NCBI GenBank assembly: GCA_028290765.1 | Contig: JAQGJF010000450.1 | Coordinates: forward strand, 1-8,823 | DNA length: 8,823 nucleotides | Direction: 5' to 3' | Source: Tardiphaga sp. | Lineage (GTDB): Bacteria; Pseudomonadota; Alphaproteobacteria; Rhizobiales; Xanthobacteraceae | Shown here: positions 1 through 6,483 of the stretch, piece after piece | How the letters are laid out: each line of letters opens with the position of its first letter | Position numbering within the stretch: the stretch's first letter is position 1 | The notes under the pieces: generated by a model | Database searches by the model: none | The model's input: the letters and a program-made list of their open reading frames with translations, nothing else | What the model was told of the DNA's origin: nothing | Translations under genes and position numbers: made by a program

Positions 1-39
1 GGCGCATGGGGATCTCCGGTGGTGTGTGTTGCGGCTTAG

Positions 40-192
40 CCCTCCCCCTTGTGGGGAGGGTGGCCGGCCGATAGGCCGGTCGGGTGGGGGAAGCCACGGG
101 CGAAAGCGCGTGTGGTAACCCCCACCCCTGCCTCCGCTTCGCTCGGCCGACTACGATCGAGAAAGCTCGATCGGACCCCACAAGGGGGAGGG
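40..192. repeat. Nested palindromic (cloverleaf-like) intergenic repeat
   Basis: The outer arms are perfect 17-base inverted copies (40-56 and 176-192). Inside are three further stems: 64-69 with 74-79 (loop GATA), 82-90 with 119-127 (perfect 9 bp), and 154-161 with 166-173 (perfect 8 bp, loop AAAG). The whole can fold as a multi-arm cloverleaf on either DNA strand or in RNA. It starts 43 bases beyond the stop codon of the permease gene, so it would lie in the 3' end of the operon transcript and could stabilise it or help end transcription. No T-tract follows. I recall similar GGGAGGG/CCCTCCC palindromes as abundant in Bradyrhizobium-type genomes, but that was not checked here. Confidence 0.8.
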
Positions 193-235
193 ATCGCAAT
201 TCGCAATCGTCGTAACAATCAACGCTTCATCCCGC

Positions 236-1012
236 TCACCCGCCGGCCGCAAAGTTGTCGCTGCGGACGGCCCATCCCGTCACGCGGCCTTCGATCAGCG
301 AGAACACGACGTAGAGGCCGACGCCGAGCGCGGCCAGGATGAACAGGCCGGCGAACACCAGGGGAACGTCGAAGCTCGAACTCGCGATCATCATCAGATT
401 GCCGATGCCGCGGTTGGAGGCGACGGTTTCGGAAATCACAGTGCCGACAAACGCGAGAGTCGCTGCGACTTTCAGCGAGGCGAAGAAATACGGCATGGTG
501 CGCGGCAGGCCGACATTCCACAGGATCTCGAATTTCGTGGCCCGCAGCGTCTTCATGACGTCCTGCAATTCGGGCTCGGTGGCGGCAAGTCCCGTGGCGA
601 CATTCACGACGATGGGAAAAATGCACATGATCATCGCGGTGAGCACCGCCGGCACCGTGCCGGCACCAAACCACAGCACAAAGATCGGCACCACCTCGAC
701 TTTCGGGATCGAGGAGAACCCAACCAGCAGCGGGTAGGCGACGTCATAGGCGAGGCGCGACGATCCGATCAGCATGCCGAGCAGGATGCCGATCACGATG
801 CCGAGGCCGAAGCCGACCAGCGTCGTGTAGAGGGTCTGCAACGCATGCGGCCAGATCGCGGGGAAGCGGGTCCACAGCGTGACCAGCACCTGGCTGGGGC
901 GCGGCAGGATGATGTCCGAGACGTGCAGCATCACGCACAGCAATTCCCAGAGGACGAAGAAGCCGAAAATGCAGACCGCCGACAGCAACTGGCGTCGAAG
1001 GGTTGCGTTCAT
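236..1012 (-). CDS. ABC transporter permease, SsuC/TauC (NitT/TauT) type
   Basis: This is a 258-residue inner-membrane protein of usual length for the TauC/SsuC permease family. It probably forms a homodimeric channel with the ATPase encoded just upstream and the binding protein encoded at the head of the cluster. Hydrophobic segments are visible at about residues 8-29, 63-87, 105-140, 183-200 and 216-240. The cytoplasmic EAA-like loop that docks on the ATPase is at about 153-182, with the conserved glycine at 168 followed by LP at 169-170. The start ATG overlaps the ATPase stop as ATGA, which implies translational coupling. A good ribosome-binding site (AGGAAG, 7 bases before the ATG) lies inside the end of the ATPase gene. 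The ligand is not predictable from the permease alone. Family assignment is firm. Confidence 0.93.
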   Translation of the reverse strand: MNATLRRQLLSAVCIFGFFVLWELLCVMLHVSDIILPRPSQVLVTLWTRFPAIWPHALQTLYTTLVGFGLGIVIGILLGMLIGSSRLAYDVAYPLLVGFSSIPKVEVVPIFVLWFGAGTVPAVLTAMIMCIFPIVVNVATGLAATEPELQDVMKTLRATKFEILWNVGLPRTMPYFFASLKVAATLAFVGTVISETVASNRGIGNLMMIASSSFDVPLVFAGLFILAALGVGLYVVFSLIEGRVTGWAVRSDNFAAGG

Positions 1013-1869
1013 GATGCGACTTCCTGAATGGCGCGGGCGGCGACGATGCGTTCGCGCAGCCGTTGGGTGAGCAACACGAAATCCGGTTCGAACGAGACAT
1101 TGATGGTGCGGGGTCGCGCGAACGGCACCGCGCTGTCCTCGATGATGCGGCCCGGCCGCGCCTGCATCACGCAGATCCGCGAGGCGAGGTAGGCGGCTTC
1201 CTTGAGGTCATGGGTCACCAGCAGCACGGTCGGCCGCTTCTCGATCCACAGGTTCTGCATGATCTCCCACAATTCCTCGCGGGTGAACTGGTCGAGCGCG
1301 CCGAACGGCTCATCGAGCAGCAATAACGTCGGATCGTGGATCAAGGCGCGGCACAGCGACGCGCGCTGCTGCATGCCGCCGGACAATTGCCAGGGAAACT
1401 TGTCGCCGAAGCCGCCGAGGCCGACCTGGGTCAGCGAGGCTTCGACACGGTCGCGATATTCGGTCTTTCGCTTTTCGGAAAATGCCTGCTTGAACGGGGG
1501 CACGATCTTCAGCGGCAGCATCACGTTGTCGCGGACGTTCAGCCATGGCAGCAATGTCGGGTTCTGAAACGCCATGCCGATCCGCACCGGGCTGGCGCCG
1601 ACTTCGCGGCCGGCGACAAAGACATGGCCCTGCGTGGCGGCGAGGGTGCCGGCCACCAGCTTCAGGATGGTCGATTTGCCGCAACCGGACGGTCCGACCA
1701 GGGCGACGAATTCGCCGTGGTCGATGCGCAGCGAGGTTTCCGCCAGCGCGGTCACCTGGTTCTTGCCCTCGCCGAATGCGACGTGGACCTTTTCCAGATC
1801 GATCACATTGTCGACCCGTGACGTCGGCTTGGCGAGGTTTCCATGCATGTGATCGGTCTTTCCTGTCAT
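1009..1869 (-). CDS. ABC transporter ATP-binding protein, NitT/TauT type
   Basis: This 286-residue ATPase powers the importer with the adjacent permease. All nucleotide-binding motifs are intact: Walker A GPSGCGKST (59-67), Q-loop glutamine 102, signature LSGGMQQR (162-169), Walker B LLLLDEP (182-188), D-loop after ALD (191-193) and switch histidine 220. The overall form is that of the TauB/SsuB group. The reading frame is open well upstream, to 2295. I chose the ATG at 1869 because it overlaps the amidohydrolase stop as ATGA, and the upstream extension is only that gene read in another frame. An in-frame ATG at 1848 (residue 8) is an alternative. The gene ends in a second ATGA overlap with the permease, so amidohydrolase, ATPase and permease are translationally chained. 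Confidence 0.93.
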   Translation of the reverse strand: MTGKTDHMHGNLAKPTSRVDNVIDLEKVHVAFGEGKNQVTALAETSLRIDHGEFVALVGPSGCGKSTILKLVAGTLAATQGHVFVAGREVGASPVRIGMAFQNPTLLPWLNVRDNVMLPLKIVPPFKQAFSEKRKTEYRDRVEASLTQVGLGGFGDKFPWQLSGGMQQRASLCRALIHDPTLLLLDEPFGALDQFTREELWEIMQNLWIEKRPTVLLVTHDLKEAAYLASRICVMQARPGRIIEDSAVPFARPRTINVSFEPDFVLLTQRLRERIVAARAIQEVAS

Positions 1870-3287
1870 CCCACACCGGTAATCGCGGTCATCGTTGAAT
1901 CTGCGTTGCGGGGTTCGGCCGGCGGCATCTGCTGGATGGTGTGCACCGAGCGGCCCCAGCCCCGTGTGTCCTCCTGCAAGATTCGGTCCTTCATCACGAA
2001 GCGGCCCCGGACGATGGTGTGGATCGGCAGCGCGGTGGCCTCGCGGCCCTGCCAGGGCGAGATTTTCGAGCGCGACTGGATCAGCGCATCGTCGATGGTC
2101 CAGCTCCGTTTGAGATCGACAACGGCGATATCGGCGTCGGACCCGACCGTGAGCGTGCCCTTGCGCGGATAAAGCCCCCAGATCTTCGCGGGATTTTCCG
2201 CGCTCCAGCGCACGTAATCCTGGATCGTGGCCCGGCCGCGATTGATTTCGGTCAGCATCAGCGGCATCTGGGTCTCGACGCCGGGAAACCCGCAATCCAC
2301 GGTCCAGATGTCGTTGCGGGTCTTTTCATCGGGAGCGTGCGGGGCGTGGTCGGTGGCGATCATGTCGACGGTGCCATCGAGCAGCGCGTTCCACAGCGGC
2401 TGCCGGTTGGCAGCTTCGCGCACCGGCGGGTTGACGCGGACGACGCCGCCGAAGGTTTCGTAGTCGGCCTCGGACAGCAGCAGATAATGCGGGCAGGTTT
2501 CGCCGGTGATGTCGACGCCGCGCGCCTTGGCCTCGGCAAGCGGGCGAAGCTCCGCGGCCGAAGAAATGTGCAGGATGTGAATCCGGGCGCCGGTCCATTC
2601 GGCCAGTATCGCCGCGCGGGCCACGGCTTCGACCGCGACGACGGCCGGGCGCGCCGCGAGATGGGCGATCGGATCGATCCGGCCGGTGGCGCGGAGCCGC
2701 GATTCCCGCCGTTCCATGATCGAATTGGTCTCGGCATGCAGCGAAATACGCTTGCCGGTCGGCGCCACCACTTCGAACGCCTCCAGCATCGCGCCGGTGG
2801 TCGGCGAGGGAATCCGGCCAAAGGTGTTGCCCATATAGAGCTTGAAGCCGATGATGCCGCCCTCGATCAGCGCATCGACCTGCTCGATCGAGTCCTCGCC
2901 CAGCACGGCATAGAGGCCGTAATCGACATGGGCCTTGGCGGAGGCGATCCTGTGCTTGTCGACCAGCGCTTCCGGCGTCGCGATGGTCGGCAGCGTGTTC
3001 GGCATGTCGAACACGCATGTGACGCCGCCGAACGCCGCCGCGGCGGTGCCGCTGGCAAAGTCTTCCTTCTGCGGATAGCCGGGGTCGCGGAAATGCACAT
3101 GCACGTCGATCGCGCCGGGCAGGATATGAAGGCCGGTCGCGTCCAGGGTTTCCTTGGCGGGCGGCATCGCCTCCGCCGCGCCGATGGCGAGAATGACGCC
3201 ATCCTTGATGGCGATGCTGGCGCGATATTCCGCATCGGGCGAAACGATCGTGCCGCCGTTGATCACCAGATCCGCGATCTCTGTCAT
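1866..3287 (-). CDS. Cyclic amidohydrolase (dihydroorotase/allantoinase/hydantoinase-like)
   Basis: This is a 473-residue cytoplasmic metal-dependent hydrolase of the amidohydrolase superfamily, expected to open a cyclic amide, imide or ureide ring. The binuclear metal site looks complete: HVH at 63-65 within an HFRDPG-type motif, lysine 149 in a GFKLYMGNTFG segment (the lysine carboxylated in allantoinases and hydantoinases), histidine 184 (LHAE), histidine 240 (HILHISS) and aspartate 313 (ATDHAPH). The ETCPHYLLL and NPPVRE segments are also typical of allantoinase and dihydroorotase. Length is normal for allantoinase (about 450) and a little long for dihydroorotase. The upstream open frame to 3536 overlaps the dehydrogenase, so the ATG at 3287, 8 bases after that gene's stop, is preferred. 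The setting with a dedicated importer and a LysR regulator favours catabolism over pyrimidine synthesis. The substrate is unknown. Confidence 0.88.
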   Translation of the reverse strand: MTEIADLVINGGTIVSPDAEYRASIAIKDGVILAIGAAEAMPPAKETLDATGLHILPGAIDVHVHFRDPGYPQKEDFASGTAAAAFGGVTCVFDMPNTLPTIATPEALVDKHRIASAKAHVDYGLYAVLGEDSIEQVDALIEGGIIGFKLYMGNTFGRIPSPTTGAMLEAFEVVAPTGKRISLHAETNSIMERRESRLRATGRIDPIAHLAARPAVVAVEAVARAAILAEWTGARIHILHISSAAELRPLAEAKARGVDITGETCPHYLLLSEADYETFGGVVRVNPPVREAANRQPLWNALLDGTVDMIATDHAPHAPDEKTRNDIWTVDCGFPGVETQMPLMLTEINRGRATIQDYVRWSAENPAKIWGLYPRKGTLTVGSDADIAVVDLKRSWTIDDALIQSRSKISPWQGREATALPIHTIVRGRFVMKDRILQEDTRGWGRSVHTIQQMPPAEPRNADSTMTAITGVG

Positions 3288-3295
3288 GGCGCCGC

Positions 3296-4090
3296 TCACA
3301 GCATTGCCCAGCCGCCATCGACCGGCAGGTCGACGCCGGTGATCTGGCGGGAGACGTCGCTGGCCAGAAAAAGACAGGCGTTGGCGACATCGGCATCGAC
3401 GGTGACGCGCCGCATCGCGTAGTCGGCGGCGTGACGCTCGGCGGCCTCGGCTTCGGAGATGCCGAGCTTTTGCGCCATGTCGCGGCAGACCTTGTCGCGA
3501 AAACGCGGACCGTCGACCATGCCGGGGGCGACGCAATTGACGTTGATGTTATGAGGGCCGACTTCGAGCGCAAAGCTCTTGGTGAGGCCGCGCAGGCCCC
3601 ATTTCGAGGCCGAGTAGGCGACGCGGCCGGCGCGTCCGCGCATGCCGAACGTGCCGCCGACATTGACCACCTTGCCGTAGCGCTGCTCGATCATGGTCGG
3701 CAGCGCGGCGCGCATCGAGTGGAAGCAGCCATTGACGTTGAGCGTGACGATGTCATCGAATTCTTCGGGCGTGGTCTGCACGCCGGTCTTGCCGATCGGG
3801 CCGGAACCGCCGGCAACGTTGACCAGGATGTCGATGCGGCCGCCGAACACGTCCTTGGCGGCCTGCACCGCCGCGTCGCATTGCTTGGCGTCGGTGAGAT
3901 CGCAGGGGATGATGATGGCCTCGTGGCCCTTGGCCGTCACTTCGCTGGCCACCGGCGCGATCGCCGCGGTATCGCGGCCCAGCAGCGCCAGCTTGCAGCC
4001 TTCGGCGGCAAAGGCATGGGTGATGGCAGCGCCCATGCCCTTGGCGGGGCCGGTGATCAGAACGACTCGGTCTTGCAGCGAAAGCTTCAT
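3296..4090 (-). CDS. Short-chain dehydrogenase/reductase (SDR), catalytic Ser position is Gly
   Basis: This is a 264-residue classical-type SDR with a Rossmann fold, expected to interconvert an alcohol and a ketone using NAD(H) or NADP(H). The cofactor motif is TGPAKGMG (13-20), NVAG (91-94) stands in place of the usual NNAG, and the probable catalytic asparagine is N118. The active-site pair is Y159 and K163 (YSASK). The PG motif is at 189-190 and the C-terminal GVDLPVDGG segment at 252-260. Oddly, the position 13 residues before the catalytic tyrosine, normally serine, is G146, followed by T147. The ATG at 4090 opens the gene, and no strong ribosome-binding site is seen. It stops 8 bases before the amidohydrolase, so the two are surely co-transcribed. 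The enzyme may act before or after ring opening; the substrate is unknown. Confidence 0.9.
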   Translation of the reverse strand: MKLSLQDRVVLITGPAKGMGAAITHAFAAEGCKLALLGRDTAAIAPVASEVTAKGHEAIIIPCDLTDAKQCDAAVQAAKDVFGGRIDILVNVAGGSGPIGKTGVQTTPEEFDDIVTLNVNGCFHSMRAALPTMIEQRYGKVVNVGGTFGMRGRAGRVAYSASKWGLRGLTKSFALEVGPHNINVNCVAPGMVDGPRFRDKVCRDMAQKLGISEAEAAERHAADYAMRRVTVDADVANACLFLASDVSRQITGVDLPVDGGWAML

Positions 4091-4140
4091 AATTGGCTTA
4101 TCCGTAAGGGTTCATCTAACTGGTCTTCATCCTCCACCGA

Positions 4141-4252
4141 CCTCATCCTGAGGAGCGCGCTGTTTGGCGCGCGTCTCGAAGGATGGGCCGCATGGGCCGG
4201 ATTTCGTAGCCATCCTTCGAGACGCTTGCTTCGCAAGCTCCTCAGGATGAGG
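4141..4252. repeat. Nested palindromic (cloverleaf-like) repeat inside the operon
   Basis: The outer arms are perfect 16-base inverted copies (4141-4156 and 4237-4252). A second perfect 16-base pair lies inside (4171-4186 and 4210-4225). Between them are two small hairpins, GCGCGC at 4155-4160 with 4167-4172, and GCTTGC at 4224-4229 with GCAAGC at 4233-4238. They share bases with the outer arms, so alternative folds are possible. The element starts 12 bases after the stop of the binding-protein gene and ends 50 bases before the dehydrogenase start. It would therefore be transcribed within the operon mRNA. The TCTCGAAGGATG core resembles a repeat I recall as common in Bradyrhizobium/Rhodopseudomonas genomes; this is memory, not a search. 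Confidence 0.85.
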
Positions 4253-4264
4253 TCCGCATTCGTT

Positions 4265-5314
4265 TCACATCGCGGCGCGAACCGAGGTCGGCCGTTCCGC
4301 CGCCGGGGGCAGGAAGCTGCGATCGAACACTTCACTGAGCGCCGGGGTGCGCGGCAATTCCTTGGCCTTGACCAGGATGTCGATGGCCTTGGTCATGCGC
4401 TCGTCGCTGACATCGCCGAGACCGATCTTGGCGATCTCGGGATGGCTCATCTCTTCGGCCATGGTGGCGTCGAGCTTGGCGCGTTCGATGTCGGGCTTGA
4501 CCAGCGGTTCGCGCGCCACCACCGCATCGATCGCGGCCTTCGGATCGGCGATCGCGTCCTTGATGCCGTGGTTGAGCGCCTTCAGGAAGCCTTTCACCGC
4601 CTCGGGGTGTTCCTTGACGAATTTGCGCGAGACGATGATGCCGTTGGAATAGAGGTCCATGCCGTATTCGTCGTATTTGATGAAGCGCAGCTGCTTGTCC
4701 GGATCGATGCCCGAGAGTTTGGCGCTGAAGCGGATGGTGTTGACGTAGCCGAACGCGGCGTCGACCTGGCCCTGCATCAGCATCTGCTCGCGCAGGTTCG
4801 TCTGCATGTTGGTGATCTCGACCTTGGAACAGTCGATCTTGGCGGTGGCGCACAGCGCCGGGAACAGTTTCAGCGCGCCGTCATTGGCCGGGCCGCCGAT
4901 CTTGCGGCCGGGAAAATCCGCCGCCGTCTTGATCGGGCTGTCGGCCTTCACCACCACCGTGAATGGCGGGCGGTTGTAGATCATGTAGACGCCGACAGGC
5001 GCTTCGTCCGGCTTTTTTGCGGCGAGCTCGATCAGCGCGTTGATGTCGCCAAAACCCATGTCATAGGCGCCGTTGGCGACCTGCGGCACCGCGGCGCCGG
5101 AGCCGTTGCCCTGGTCGAAGGTGACGTCGAGCCCCTCCTGCTTGAAGTAGCCGCGGTCCTGCGCCAGGAAGAACATGCCCTGCGGGCCTTCATATTTCCA
5201 GTTCAGGACCAGCTTGATTTTGGTCTGGGCGTGCGCGCTCGCCATCCCGCCCGCGGTGACGGCCAGGGCAAGCGCAAGCGCCTGCATTCCACGAAATGCA
5301 TGGTGTCGGGTCAT
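4265..5314 (-). CDS. Periplasmic substrate-binding protein, NMT1/THI5-like family
   Basis: This 349-residue precursor is a periplasmic ligand-binding protein for the importer encoded further down the cluster. The signal peptide is clear: basic start (RHHAFR), hydrophobic core at about 10-24 and an AHA|Q cleavage site after residue 29. The mature protein begins KIKLVLNWKYEG, followed by GMFFLAQDRGYFKQEGLDV (46-64), the typical opening of NMT1/THI5 proteins such as those binding thiamine-precursor pyrimidines. TauA/SsuA-like proteins share this fold. Cysteines 155 and 162 could form a disulfide. The frame opens at 5368, but ATG 5314 is preferred because it has AGGA 8 bases upstream and starts the signal peptide directly. 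Being first in the cluster and followed by a strong palindrome, it may be made in excess over the membrane parts. The ligand is unknown; a heterocycle would fit family and neighbours. Confidence 0.9.
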   Translation of the reverse strand: MTRHHAFRGMQALALALAVTAGGMASAHAQTKIKLVLNWKYEGPQGMFFLAQDRGYFKQEGLDVTFDQGNGSGAAVPQVANGAYDMGFGDINALIELAAKKPDEAPVGVYMIYNRPPFTVVVKADSPIKTAADFPGRKIGGPANDGALKLFPALCATAKIDCSKVEITNMQTNLREQMLMQGQVDAAFGYVNTIRFSAKLSGIDPDKQLRFIKYDEYGMDLYSNGIIVSRKFVKEHPEAVKGFLKALNHGIKDAIADPKAAIDAVVAREPLVKPDIERAKLDATMAEEMSHPEIAKIGLGDVSDERMTKAIDILVKAKELPRTPALSEVFDRSFLPPAAERPTSVRAAM

Positions 5315-5322
5315 CGGCTTTT

Positions 5323-5326
5323 TCCT
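5323..5326 (-). promoter_or_regulatory. Ribosome-binding site of the binding-protein gene
   Basis: AGGA on the minus strand lies 8 bases before the ATG at 5314. It decides between this start and the in-frame ATG at 5368, which would add 18 residues ahead of a complete signal peptide. Confidence 0.65.
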
Positions 5327-5346
5327 GTTGAGGTCGCGGTTCGGCT

Positions 5347-5369
5347 TTTGGTCCGCGGTTGCAGCCAAA
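5347..5369. promoter_or_regulatory. Candidate operator dyad in the LysR/binding-protein divergent region
   Basis: TTTGG (5347-5351) and CCAAA (5365-5369) form an inverted repeat with a 13-base spacer. It lies 33-55 bases upstream of the binding-protein start and about 150 bases upstream of the divergent LysR gene. LysR regulators usually bind interrupted dyads in such shared regions, so this is a plausible site, but five-base arms arise easily by chance. No convincing -35/-10 pair was seen nearby. Confidence 0.25.
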
Positions 5370-5441
5370 GTAGCGCTTTCGAGTGAGCTTATCTGCTGCT
5401 ATCTTTTCCCAAGAGCGGTGCAAAAAAGGCATCACTCAGAA

Positions 5442-5488
5442 GCATGGTCCCGGAAAAGTGGAATCCGGTTTTCCGACAAGGATCATGC
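5442..5488. repeat. Imperfect palindromic intergenic repeat
   Basis: This is a 47-base imperfect inverted repeat. GCATGGTC (5442-5449) pairs with GATCATGC (5481-5488) with one mismatch, and CGGAAAA (5451-5457) pairs perfectly with TTTTCCG (5469-5475). It ends 30 bases before the LysR start codon. The pattern with GGAAAAGTGGAA and CCGGTTTTCCG resembles a short dispersed palindrome I recall in many Rhizobiales intergenic regions; the name and copy number were not checked. Confidence 0.7.
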
Positions 5489-5518
5489 TCAACCTAAAAG
5501 CTACAATCTGGAGCGGCC

Positions 5519-6427
5519 ATGCGACACCTCAGGTTGCTGACCCATGTCGTCGAAGTGGCGCGAACCGGTTCGATCCGCGCCGCCGCGGAACTGCTCAACC
5601 TGACGCCCTCGGCGATGAATCGCCGGATCCAGGATCTCGAACTCGAGGTCGGAACGCCGCTGTTCGAGCGCCGGCCGCGCGGCGTCAAACTGACCACCGC
5701 GGGCGAGATGTTCGTGCGCTATGCCCGGAGCCAGATCGCCGAGGCCGAACGGATGAAATCCCAGGTCGAAGACCTGCGGGGTCTGAGGCGCGGCCCGGTC
5801 CTGATCGCCTCCAGCCAGGCGCTGGCGCATGATTTCCTGGCGTCGCGCGTTGCCGAGTTCGGCAAACGCCACCCCAAGGTGATGTTTGATCTCAAGGTCA
5901 TGGACCATGACCGGGCGCTGGCCGCACTTGCGGCCTATGATGTCGATCTTGCCCTGGTCTATCGTCCGGCGATGGTGCCGTCGCTACGCGTCATCGCCAG
6001 CATTCCACAGCGCCTGGTCGCCATCATCAGGTCGGATCATCCGCTGGCCGCCAAGAAAATGTTGCGGCTGTCGGAATGTGTCGGCTATCCCGCGGCGCTG
6101 CCGGATCGAACGCTCGGCGGCCGGCAGATCCTCGATGAAATCGCCGCGCGCCGCGATCTGCGCTTCAACATGGTGGCCGAGTCGAATTCGTTCGAAATGC
6201 TGCGCGGCCTGGTGTTCCGCTGCAACATGATCTCGTTCCAGATCGAGATCGGCGCGCCCTCCGGGCACCTGGGCAAAGGCCTGGTCGGCCGTCCCGTCGA
6301 CACCCGCGACGTTCCCACCGCCGATCTGGTGCTGTGCCAGCTGCGTGGCCGCAGCCTGCCGGTCGCGGCGGCGACGTTTGCGGAGCTGCTGGCGAAGAGT
6401 TTGAACGAGATGAAGGTGGGGGGATAG
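5519..6427 (+). CDS. LysR-family transcriptional regulator
   Basis: This 302-residue DNA-binding regulator has the normal LysR length and domain order. The N-terminal winged helix-turn-helix has its core at about residues 18-37 (SIRAAAELLNLTPSAMNRRI), followed by the usual PLFER segment (47-51) and a linker helix up to about 90. The ligand-binding domain, about 92-295, starts at GPVLIAS. The ATG at 5519 has GGAG 5 bases upstream. The gene is divergent from the transport/amidohydrolase cluster, the standard arrangement for a LysR protein controlling its neighbours, so it probably senses the transported compound or a breakdown product. The region between the two starts is 204 bases and carries one candidate dyad and one palindromic repeat. 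Family assignment is firm; its target is inferred from position. Confidence 0.93.
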   Translation: MRHLRLLTHVVEVARTGSIRAAAELLNLTPSAMNRRIQDLELEVGTPLFERRPRGVKLTTAGEMFVRYARSQIAEAERMKSQVEDLRGLRRGPVLIASSQALAHDFLASRVAEFGKRHPKVMFDLKVMDHDRALAALAAYDVDLALVYRPAMVPSLRVIASIPQRLVAIIRSDHPLAAKKMLRLSECVGYPAALPDRTLGGRQILDEIAARRDLRFNMVAESNSFEMLRGLVFRCNMISFQIEIGAPSGHLGKGLVGRPVDTRDVPTADLVLCQLRGRSLPVAAATFAELLAKSLNEMKVGG

Positions 6428-6447
6428 GGGCGGGGACTCACCACGAA

Positions 6448-6473
6448 TCGTCCCGGCTCGGAGGCCGGGACGA
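6448..6473. terminator. Hairpin between convergent genes, possible bidirectional terminator
   Basis: A perfect 10-bp stem, TCGTCCCGGC (6448-6457) with GCCGGGACGA (6464-6473), encloses a 6-base loop. It sits in the 56-base gap between the convergent LysR and AraC genes. No T-run follows on either strand, so it is not a textbook intrinsic terminator. It may block readthrough or protect 3' ends, or be another dispersed repeat. Confidence 0.55.
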
Positions 6474-6483
6474 CGCGCGCAGT

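Noticed and set aside
1870..2295. N-terminal extension of the ABC ATPase
   Set aside because: The extra 142 codons are the amidohydrolase gene in another frame, and ATG 1869 gives a normal ATPase with a coupled ATGA start.
1941..3422. 493-codon open frame on the plus strand
   Set aside because: It is antisense to the amidohydrolase gene, which has all active-site motifs. The plus-strand product shows only low-complexity composition.
3288..3536. N-terminal extension of the amidohydrolase
   Set aside because: It overlaps the end of the dehydrogenase gene in another frame and has an Arg-rich composition unlike the family. ATG 3287 gives the usual N-terminus.
5315..5368. 18-residue N-terminal extension of the binding protein
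   Set aside because: It would place a polar stretch before a complete signal peptide, and the internal ATG has its own AGGA site.
3431..5386. 651-codon open frame on the plus strand
   Set aside because: It runs antisense across the dehydrogenase and binding-protein genes and the palindromic repeat. Its product is rich in Arg, Gly, Asp and Ala with no domain, a typical shadow in high-GC DNA.
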